Positions 27,692 to 35,573 of a stretch of DNA of 37,727 nucleotides are shown here, piece by piece (position 1 is the stretch's first letter; the number at the start of each line of letters is the position of its first letter). Below the pieces are notes generated by a model. It made no database searches. It saw nothing but the letters and a program-made list of their open reading frames with translations, and was not told where the DNA came from. The DNA lies in assembly GCA_030751095.1 (NCBI GenBank), contig JASMGX010000010.1, positions 1-37,727 on the forward strand. Direction: 5' to 3'. This DNA is from Pirellulales bacterium. GTDB lineage: Bacteria > Planctomycetota > Planctomycetia > Pirellulales > UBA7805. Both the position numbers and the translations under genes were made by a program.

Positions 27692-28819
27692 TTAAAACAG
27701 TGGAATACTCGTCGAGGCACCAATGCCAAAATTTATAAACCGGTTAAAGGCTTCGAAGATCACCGTTGCCGGAGTCTGTTCCACGCTTACCACATCGCCC
27801 GATGCGAGTCGGATATTTTCCGAATACTTACGTTTTGCTGCACGAAGGCTGACCTTGATAACTTGAGCCTCCGCTTTATCGGGTACGCGGCGGATTACAT
27901 AAATCTTATTAGCCACCGGAGAAATAATGCCACCTGACAATGCAATGGCGTCAAGGACTCGCAATTCTCGATCGGTTGGTAACGTATATTCACCCGGTTT
28001 CCGCACCAGGCCTAACACCTGGATCGGATTCTGATCTCTTTTATGGACCATTACGACATCACCATCTCGCAGATTGATGCCTCGTCCTGCCTGACTGGCA
28101 GAAATGAGATTAATGCGGACGCTCCGCGAAGCTGAAGGCGAAGATGCTGTAGCATCGACCGAATAGCTTGCCATTCGATTCTCCGTTTGATCCACAGAGC
28201 CGATCGGACGTTGCGCCGGACTGCGGACTTCAATATTCATACTTGCATCATCCTTGAGCCCGCCTGCTGCGACAAAAGCGGAGAGCAGGTTCGATGAGCT
28301 GCGAGGCAATTCATACGAACCTGGCTTTTTAACGGCGCCAATAACAGTGATTTTGCTGATACGCTTGTTCTCCATCACCACTGTCACATGTGGATTTCGG
28401 TAGACACCACGCGAAATGGCTGCTTGGCGAATAACCAGTTCGGCCTGCTCGAGTTCCATGCCCGCTAAAGGAATTTGGCCTAACAGTGGCAGTAGCGCAA
28501 CTCCGTCATCGCCAATTCGCACAGGGACCGTTAAGGGTTGCTTGTCTGCAACGCCACCAATGACTGTCACTTCAATCACATCTCCCGGTTCAATCAATAC
28601 CGTGCTAGATGAAAATCCCGATAGCCGAGAGAGATCAAGCGTTCCTGGATTGATAATGCGAGGGGCAATAAGATTTGGTGGAATATGCTTTGGCGTCACG
28701 ATCGGTTTATAGCACCCGAAGGACACAAGTACGCATAATCCCGCTAAGAAGATGTTCCCGGCGAGGCAAACACCCGTTGGGAGTTTTGACTTATCAGTTT
28801 TAGAATGTGCGATGACCAA
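27692..28819 (-). CDS. Polysaccharide export outer membrane protein (Wza-like, Poly_export + SLBB domains)
   Basis: Lipoprotein-like signal LAGLCVLVSFGCYK; VLIEPGDVIEVTVIGG; ITVIGAVKKPGSYELPRSSSNLLSAFVAAGGL; IQVLGLVRKPGEYTLPTDRELRVLDAIALSGG. Apparent TTG start. Confidence 0.92.
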   Translation of the reverse strand: MVIAHSKTDKSKLPTGVCLAGNIFLAGLCVLVSFGCYKPIVTPKHIPPNLIAPRIINPGTLDLSRLSGFSSSTVLIEPGDVIEVTVIGGVADKQPLTVPVRIGDDGVALLPLLGQIPLAGMELEQAELVIRQAAISRGVYRNPHVTVVMENKRISKITVIGAVKKPGSYELPRSSSNLLSAFVAAGGLKDDASMNIEVRSPAQRPIGSVDQTENRMASYSVDATASSPSASRSVRINLISASQAGRGINLRDGDVVMVHKRDQNPIQVLGLVRKPGEYTLPTDRELRVLDAIALSGGIISPVANKIYVIRRVPDKAEAQVIKVSLRAAKRKYSENIRLASGDVVSVEQTPATVIFEAFNRFINFGIGASTSIPLF

Positions 28820-29016
28820 GACGCTGAGTCTTTATGGAGGTGACGCGGGTAGGTCAGCCAATACAGATTTTTTGCGCAAAACCGTACGGACGGACTGTTT
28901 ACGAATCGTTAAAGGGCCCTCTTTGGGAAGGAGGTTAGTAGCAAATTGGGTTCTCGCCGGTCAAGAGCAGCTAAAACAACGGGAAAAAGCAACATTAAAT
29001 GAGGAACCGACCCCTA

Positions 29017-29038
29017 CTGGCACTGCAAACAGTGCCAG
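29017..29038. other. Perfect inverted repeat / hairpin
   Basis: CTGGCACTG-CAAA-CAGTGCCAG, 9-bp stem with 4-nt loop, in the ymdB / export-protein intergenic region. Confidence 0.9.
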
Positions 29039-29104
29039 CGGTCTGGCAAGACAAACCGCCTCATCTTCGATGTAAGGCGAGACATTACGCCGGAGAAGCC
29101 ATGC

Positions 29105-29130
29105 GGTGCCAATACCCCACTCATGGCACC
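29105..29130. other. Inverted repeat / hairpin
   Basis: GGTGCCA (29105-29111) - 12 nt - TGGCACC (29124-29130), just 3' of the ymdB stop on the minus strand. Confidence 0.8.
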
Positions 29131-29148
29131 CTTACTAGAAATCGACCT

Positions 29149-29970
29149 TTAGCAAGAGGGGATGCTGGCATTTGCCAGATCCACTGCCTCCTGCTCAAGC
29201 AGACACAATCGTCGGATCGCCGTTGCTCGTCCAGTGGAAGGATCCACATCGACGAGTGTACCGGCGAGTCGCACATCACCGGTAGCAACATCAAAAGGGG
29301 TCGGCGAAAAGGTGCGGGTGGTTTTTAGCACACGGTCATAGCGACGACCGAGAATGCTGTCGTAAGGACCTGTCATTCCCACATCGCACTGAAAGGCGGT
29401 CCCGCCAGGAAGAATGGTCTCATCTGCTGTGGGAACATGGGTGTGGGTCCCAAGAACGGCTGAAACGCGGCCATCGAGAAAACGGCCCATCAACTGTTTA
29501 TCACTAGTCGCCTCAGCATGCATATCCACGAGAATAACTTTTATTTCCTCATCCAAACTTTTCAAGATCTGATCGATTGCCGTAAAGGGACAGTCGACTG
29601 GCTTCATGAAGACCCGACCGATCAGGCTGATGATGGCCACTGGAATGTCCGCTGCCGTTTTGACCACTGCGACATTTTTGCCGGGAGCCTCTGCGGGATA
29701 GTTTGCGGGTTTGACAATATTGGAACGTGTTTCAAGCACCCGGATGATTGCCCCTCGCCGATAAATGTGGTCCCCGAGCGTAATCGCCTGCACACCTGCG
29801 GCTATGAGTTCATCATAATTGGAAGGCGTCAATCCAGATCCACCCGCAACATTTTCTGCATTGGCAACGACCAGATCAATCTGCTCGCGTGCGACAAGAC
29901 CGCGGACCGCCTGACAGACGATTTTTCGTCCGGGTTTTCCAACAATGTCACCAATCAACAATAAACGCAA
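29149..29970 (-). CDS. ymdB: YmdB-family metallophosphoesterase (TIGR00282-type)
   Basis: MRLLLIGDIVGKPGRKIV; VANAENVAGGSGLTP; AITLGDHIYRR; VDMHAEATSDK; VSAVLGTHTHVPTADETILPGGTAFQCDVGMTGPYDSILG. Directly downstream of rny. Confidence 0.94.
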   Translation of the reverse strand: MRLLLIGDIVGKPGRKIVCQAVRGLVAREQIDLVVANAENVAGGSGLTPSNYDELIAAGVQAITLGDHIYRRGAIIRVLETRSNIVKPANYPAEAPGKNVAVVKTAADIPVAIISLIGRVFMKPVDCPFTAIDQILKSLDEEIKVILVDMHAEATSDKQLMGRFLDGRVSAVLGTHTHVPTADETILPGGTAFQCDVGMTGPYDSILGRRYDRVLKTTRTFSPTPFDVATGDVRLAGTLVDVDPSTGRATAIRRLCLLEQEAVDLANASIPSC

Positions 29971-30026
29971 AGCAATCTACTCCCTATCCATGCTGACATG
30001 CAGAATGCATTCCACACTATTTCAAA

Positions 30027-31592
30027 TCAATGGGCCACTTCCGTAATGCGAGTTTCTCGCAACACGGTGACCTTAATCTCACCCGGATATGTCAGTTGTT
30101 TTTCAAATTCATTCGCAATGTCCCGGCAAATTTTTGCCGCCGATTCATCACTTGTCTGAGCGGCAGAAACCATCACGCGAACCTCACGTCCCGCTTGAAC
30201 GGCATATGCCTGTTGCACACTATTAAATTGTGTCGCAATCGATTCGAGTTCCTCCATCCGCTTGACATAGCGGTCCAGAGTTTCGCGTCTCGCCCCCGGC
30301 CGGGACGCACTACAAGCATCTGCAGTAGCGCATATGATCGTATAGGGGTATTCTAAACTGAGGTCATCGTGGTGCCCAAGTGCCGCATGCACAACCTCCG
30401 GCCCCTCACCATATCGCTTCAGCAAATCTGCCCCGACTTTGGGATGTCCGCCCTCGGTATCGTGATCTGCCGCTTTGCCAATATCGTGAAGAAGCCCGCA
30501 GCGGGTTGCCAGCGGACCGTCGAGGCCCATCTCTTCGGCAAGTGCACCGGCGAGAAAAGCAACTTCAATGGAGTGTCGTAGCACATTTTGACTGTAACTG
30601 GTACGAAACTTTAATCGGCCCAACAAATGAATGATTCGTTCATGTAGCCCATGGACATCCACCTCATCCGCTGCTTCCTCGCCCTCCCTTTGAATATGCT
30701 TGTCCATCTCCAGCGTCGTCTGCTGGACGACCTCTTCAATACGACTGGGATGAATCCGTCCATCCGCAATAAGGCTGTTGAGGGCCGTCCTGGCAATCTC
30801 ACGTCTTACCGGATCAAATGCACTCACAATAACAACACCCGGTGTATCATCAATAATCACATCCGCACCGGTTGCTTTTTCAATGGCACGGATGTTACGA
30901 CCCTCGCGCCCGATAATCCGGCCCTTCATTTCATCGTTTGGAATGTCAACGGTACTGGTTGTCGTTTCAGCAGTGTGTGCCGCACCATAGCGCTGAATCG
31001 TGGTCAACAGCATGTCGCGCGCCTTCTGTTCGACCACTTCAGCAATCTGCTTTTCGTGCTTTAAAATGACCGAGCCTGTTTGCTCAACCAGTTCCTGATC
31101 AAGCATTTTAAGTAGCCGATCTGTAGCTTCTTCGACCGATAGCCCGCTCAACTGGTGTAATGTCTGTCTCTGCATGTCCAACAGGCCGTCGAGTTCCTCG
31201 TCGCGCCGCTTGATGTCTGACATCCGCTCGGAGATCTTTCGTTGATTGTTCTCAACCAGACGTTCCTGCTTCTGCAGTTCCTCTGTGCGGGTTTCCAGAA
31301 GGTCACCCTGCTTATCCAGTTCGCGTTCTCGCTGATGAATTTTTTCTCTGCCCGTCGAGAGTTCTGTTTCCATCGTCGCCTTTTGCTGCAATGCGAGTTC
31401 CTTCAATTCCAACTCTGCTTCTTTACGACGAGTATCAATCTCGGATTCCACTTTTGCACGAATTTCCCGGGCAGTAGATTCGGCATCCTTGCGGCGCATC
31501 CGATTTATCAATTTAAAAACCACCACCGTCGCCACGACCACAAGGAGCAACATCGCAACGAGCAGCCAGGACTGAATTTCAATCAGATTCAT
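30027..31592 (-). CDS. rny: Ribonuclease Y
   Basis: N-terminal TM and coiled-coil; KH domain [52 protein letters not shown] domain [30 protein letters not shown]. Confidence 0.97.
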   Translation of the reverse strand: MNLIEIQSWLLVAMLLLVVVATVVVFKLINRMRRKDAESTAREIRAKVESEIDTRRKEAELELKELALQQKATMETELSTGREKIHQRERELDKQGDLLETRTEELQKQERLVENNQRKISERMSDIKRRDEELDGLLDMQRQTLHQLSGLSVEEATDRLLKMLDQELVEQTGSVILKHEKQIAEVVEQKARDMLLTTIQRYGAAHTAETTTSTVDIPNDEMKGRIIGREGRNIRAIEKATGADVIIDDTPGVVIVSAFDPVRREIARTALNSLIADGRIHPSRIEEVVQQTTLEMDKHIQREGEEAADEVDVHGLHERIIHLLGRLKFRTSYSQNVLRHSIEVAFLAGALAEEMGLDGPLATRCGLLHDIGKAADHDTEGGHPKVGADLLKRYGEGPEVVHAALGHHDDLSLEYPYTIICATADACSASRPGARRETLDRYVKRMEELESIATQFNSVQQAYAVQAGREVRVMVSAAQTSDESAAKICRDIANEFEKQLTYPGEIKVTVLRETRITEVAH

Positions 31593-31981
31593 CGTGTTCG
31601 ATCTCCCTCTATTTTCACCGGCGAGAAAACGACACAGTGGGGTTGGTTCGCAACCACCGGTCGATCGTCGTCACGGTTTTTTTAACCTAGACGATCTAGA
31701 CACTGGGCAAACAGAACCTTTGCCAGGTGGGATGGAAGGGGCAGTGAGCAAACCATCTACCCGAGAGAAATGAGCGTAATTGCAATTGTCCCACTACCCA
31801 AAGCCAAAAGATCACCAAGAACAACAACCAACCGTTGGCACTGGTGAGGATCCACTGCAAACATGGCGGGCTGCAACCCGTCCCGGTGAGTGGGGAGCGG
31901 AAAGGTAATTCAGTACGAATTTGCTACATCCTGAGGAAAGACCGGCTTTCCAAAAACCGACCGGTCGACGATTGGTACGAT

Positions 31982-32050
31982 CAAAGGTGATACAGGCAAA
32001 GGCGGTACAGGCAAAGGCGGTACAGGCAAAGGTGGTACAGGCAAAGGCTT
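31982..32050. repeat. 15-bp tandem repeat (minisatellite), consensus TACAGGCAAAGGCGG, 4 units plus a partial upstream copy
   Basis: Units at 31991-32005, 32006-32020, 32021-32035 and 32036-32050, with a partial copy CAAAGGTGA at 31982-31990. Confidence 0.95.
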
Positions 32051-32433
32051 TCCTCGCAAACGCACTTTCACCACGATTGCCAATCAGAATGCACTGCGGC
32101 AAATCGACATGCGCCGCACGCCGCAGAGGGAAAATCGCAGATATTAGAAGCAGTAGAAAATGCATGACCGGACCCGTAGTTCGACCTCCTCGTCGCAGCT
32201 AACTCGTTCTTCCTAACAAGGTTACGCTTAAAATCTTCTCGAATTGTTTGCTCGGCCACTAACATCCAGATCGCCGAGGACAAATTGTAATTTCTGATGT
32301 TAATTTACCAGACTCTGGAAAAACTTCAAGCGAACCGTTTTACTGCAGGGACAGGTTCGCCGGGCCGCAGTTTTCCCCAATCAGCCCAGGGGCGAGATCG
32401 GGCAGCCCGATGGTGTTTCAGGTGAAGAAAATC

Positions 32434-33477
32434 ATGACCCCATTCCATCCCTTCGTCACAAAGCTGGCCAGCAGTTGGCCGGCCGAGTCGTGGCAAACAA
32501 TCCCCATCATCGTGGCCGTCTCCGGCGGACCGGATAGCGTTGCACTCCTGCGTGCTCTGGTGGAACTCAAAGAGCAAAGCGACAAAACCTCAAAATCTCC
32601 GGGCGAAGTGCGCGAGCATCCTTTCATCATTGTCGGACACTTCAACCATTGTCTGCGGCCTGAGCAAGCAGATGCGGACCAGGCCTTTGTCGAGTCGCTC
32701 TGCGAGCAGCTCGGCATACCATGCGAAACGGGCCATGCCGATGTGCGACAACTTGCAGAACAACAGGGAGACGGAATCGAGTCCGCGGCCCGAAAGATCC
32801 GCTATGATTTTCTCCTCTCCTTAGCCGAGAAACATGGTGCACGTTATGTTCTCACCGGACATACCGCCGATGATCAGGCAGAAACCATCCTGCACCGTAT
32901 TGTTCGTGGCACCGGCCTGCGGGGTCTGGCCGGGATGCCCAGAGCCCGCAGCCTCTCCCCTGCCGTCTCTCTCTTGCGACCGATGCTCACGATTGAGCGA
33001 TCGACGGTACACGCCTATCTCGACCAAATCGAACAACCCTTCTGCACCGACGCGAGCAACAGCGATCCAGCCTTCACGCGCAACCGGATCCGCAAGAAGC
33101 TACTGCCTTTGATCCAAAAGGAGTTCAATCCTCAAGCGGCGGCGGCACTCCTGCGACTCGGCCAACTGGCAGGTGACGTCCAGAGACTCGTCGATCAGAT
33201 CGCCGAGCGGCAACTCGCAGAGTGTGTCACCCGCTCCTCTCCGGAAACGATCTGCCTCGACGGTTCCCGTCTCGATGGTTTGGATGACTCTTTGATTCGC
33301 GAACTGTTGATCCAAATCTGGCGCGACCGGGATTGGCCGCTACAGGCGATGGGGCATCGCGAGTGGGAATCGCTTGCCGAGATGTCCCAATGCGACACGG
33401 ATGCAACGACGACGCTGCCGGGGGGCATCCTCGCAAAAAAACAGGACGGGCAGCTCTCGCTGACCCGTCCTGCATGA
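32434..33477 (+). CDS. tilS: tRNA(Ile)-lysidine synthase
   Basis: IIVAVSGGPDSVALLRAL (PP-loop); GHFNHCLRPEQADADQAFVESLCEQLGIPCE; YVLTGHTADDQAETILHRIVRGTGLRGLAGM; RNRIRKKLLPLIQ. ATG 32434 (MTPFHPF) is more likely than 32410. Confidence 0.95.
   Translation: MTPFHPFVTKLASSWPAESWQTIPIIVAVSGGPDSVALLRALVELKEQSDKTSKSPGEVREHPFIIVGHFNHCLRPEQADADQAFVESLCEQLGIPCETGHADVRQLAEQQGDGIESAARKIRYDFLLSLAEKHGARYVLTGHTADDQAETILHRIVRGTGLRGLAGMPRARSLSPAVSLLRPMLTIERSTVHAYLDQIEQPFCTDASNSDPAFTRNRIRKKLLPLIQKEFNPQAAAALLRLGQLAGDVQRLVDQIAERQLAECVTRSSPETICLDGSRLDGLDDSLIRELLIQIWRDRDWPLQAMGHREWESLAEMSQCDTDATTTLPGGILAKKQDGQLSLTRPA
33435..33472 (-). terminator. Rho-independent terminator for the minus-strand MFS gene, embedded in the 3' end of tilS
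   Basis: Perfect 9-bp inverted repeat CAGGACGGG (33442-33450) / CCCGTCCTG (33464-33472) with 13-nt loop. A7 at 33435-33441 becomes U7 immediately 3' of the hairpin on the minus strand. Confidence 0.85.
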
Positions 33478-33545
33478 GCATTTACAGTTCAATATCAAAG
33501 CCACTGGCATAAAGCTGGGCTTAGCCGTATACGCCGCAAGTCACC

Positions 33546-35144
33546 TTATTGTGCCTCGGCAGCTAGTTCCTGCACTTTGTAACCACCACGGGCTTTGAAG
33601 TACAAGATGAGTATTAAATAGGCAATCAACATAATAGCAGGAAAAATAGCCATTGTTGCCAGAGCACCCTGCTTGCTCTCATTGCGAATTTCATCGATGT
33701 CCTCTTCCACTAACTCGCGTTTATCTCCCGGCAATTCCTTCAAAAGGGTGTCTAATTTTTCCTGTGAAATCGGCTTGTAGTGGATAACCTCGTAGATGCT
33801 TTTATCTTCCAAAACAGTTAGCTCGCCGTTTTCTACTAAACCGGGCAACTCTGCTGCAACAGCCTCATTCGAAACAATCGCGGCATTTACTTTATCCGCT
33901 TGCAAAGCGCCGATATAGGGAAATCCTAAAGTACCAACCGCTAACATTCCAATGCCGCTGATTGCATTCAAGGTTAAAGCACCACCTTTGGGAGTTTGTT
34001 CCGAAACCACACCCAGCATCGTCGGCCAGAAGAAAGTCTTACCAACCCCATATAGCGTGGCTGCTGCAAAAATCCATACTCCCGCTGTAAACGAAAGTGT
34101 ATAGAGTCCAAGAATGGCAAGAACCGAACTCACCACAAGCAATCCAAGAGGCGACAATTTGTGCACAATTGGCCCGGCATAAAATCTCAAAACCAGCATG
34201 ATTGCCGATGTGTAAATGAGAACCCACCCGGCGTGAAAATTGTCTTTGGCAATGCCTTCCATAATTCCTGTGATCCAACCATCGGTCCCTATTTCCGTGA
34301 TTGCGAGGGGAAGCATAATCAAGATGAGAAATAACATCAGAAATCGGCCGAGGGATCGGGTGTAAATGCCAAATGCCAAAACAATTGCTACACCGATTGC
34401 TATAAATATTGCTTTTTCATTTGGTGCGAGTGGCATAGTGCTGCCGTCGGAAAAGAAGTCCATCAATTGCAGAGTAATCAGAAATCCAACAACCGCAGCC
34501 CCTAGAACACCAAATTCTGAAAGCATCTCTCGATAACTAACCCCCGAAGCCACACGCTCCTGGACAGGGAACGTACACTTAATGAGCATCACAAAATAAA
34601 CGACTGCGGGGATAGCGATCAGGCCGACCTTCACCCACCACGGAACTGTATCAATAAAAATAGTGACCATTCCTGCGAGTACCAAGCCACCTGGCCAACC
34701 GGCGTGGAGAATATTGAGCCACTTGGTTTTTTCCTTGTTGAACATGGTTGCCACCACCGGATTGATAAAAGCCTCTACAGTCCCGTTGGCTAATGCGAGA
34801 ACAAGACTGCCCCAGTAGAGCAAGTTGAACGCTGTTTCCTTATCGCCGCCCTCGGCAACAAAGTATGCTGTTATCCCCATTGCTGCCCAGCAGATGTGGC
34901 CAAAAAAAGCAAGAACCATCGCTGTTTTGTAACCGATCTTATCTATGAACAAACTGAACCCGATGATGCTAACGGCAAAAGGCCAAACACCAATGCCAAG
35001 CAGTCGCCCCGCTTGGGCAGTATCCAAATCAAATTGCAATGCCCAGCCTTTAACTAAGAACACGCGGGCTATAAAACCGAATGCCGTTGTAATCAGCGCG
35101 ATGAAACATCCCCAAAAGACGATCTTGTTGTTTCTGTCGTTCAT
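33546..35144 (-). CDS. MFS transporter with soluble insertion before the last transmembrane helix
   Basis: Polytopic 532 aa protein: [99 protein letters not shown]. Confidence 0.85.
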   Translation of the reverse strand: MNDRNNKIVFWGCFIALITTAFGFIARVFLVKGWALQFDLDTAQAGRLLGIGVWPFAVSIIGFSLFIDKIGYKTAMVLAFFGHICWAAMGITAYFVAEGGDKETAFNLLYWGSLVLALANGTVEAFINPVVATMFNKEKTKWLNILHAGWPGGLVLAGMVTIFIDTVPWWVKVGLIAIPAVVYFVMLIKCTFPVQERVASGVSYREMLSEFGVLGAAVVGFLITLQLMDFFSDGSTMPLAPNEKAIFIAIGVAIVLAFGIYTRSLGRFLMLFLILIMLPLAITEIGTDGWITGIMEGIAKDNFHAGWVLIYTSAIMLVLRFYAGPIVHKLSPLGLLVVSSVLAILGLYTLSFTAGVWIFAAATLYGVGKTFFWPTMLGVVSEQTPKGGALTLNAISGIGMLAVGTLGFPYIGALQADKVNAAIVSNEAVAAELPGLVENGELTVLEDKSIYEVIHYKPISQEKLDTLLKELPGDKRELVEEDIDEIRNESKQGALATMAIFPAIMLIAYLILILYFKARGGYKVQELAAEAQ

Positions 35145-35573
35145 GAAAATTCACCCCTCCGCTGGGCCTGAAAGGTTGGGATCAAAATAAATTCAACGGA
35201 CCGGTCGCTCACCGCCACCGGTCGCGATAAAAAATCAGTTGTCGTCCAAACGATGAAAGCAGTGCCAGCAGTCGACGCGGCCCTGCCATTCGGTCTGCCC
35301 AATTGCCGGTTGAGTATACGGCATTGGGTAAACATTTTCATAGCCGTGATTTAGGGCCTTTTTGGCTTTTTCCTATGGAGACCTCCCCCACGGTTCCTCA
35401 TAGCAACCCATTTTGAGCCATCGGTCCCACCGACCCGTGCTGCACAGCAACCGGGATAACTGGACCTTGACCGTGCTTTAGCGCCCTGCGTACTATTGCC
35501 ACGCTCGTCTGTCGGGAATACCGGTCTGGCAGGAAAAATACCAGCTTCGTCCCGCTCCGCCGAGAAGACAAGT

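Noticed and set aside
29017-29038. Possible sigma-54 promoter (TGGCAC ... TTGC) on the minus strand within the palindrome
   Set aside because: Spacing between TGGCAC and TTGC is 3 nt instead of the 5 nt expected for the -24/-12 elements; the similarity is explained by the hairpin.
28752-29075. 107-aa plus-strand ORF in the export-operon upstream region
   Set aside because: Overlaps the antisense 5' end of the export gene; composition is unlike a folded protein and no family is recognised.
31931-31950. CTGAGGAAAGACCGGCTTTCC resembles the GAGGAAAGTCCGGGC core of RNase P RNA
   Set aside because: The key bases differ, and no AGAGAGCA-type conserved region or matching 3' half is visible nearby.
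31921-32202. 93-aa plus-strand ORF through the minisatellite
   Set aside because: Likely open only because the repeat period is a multiple of three; the rest is Arg/Pro-rich without family signal.
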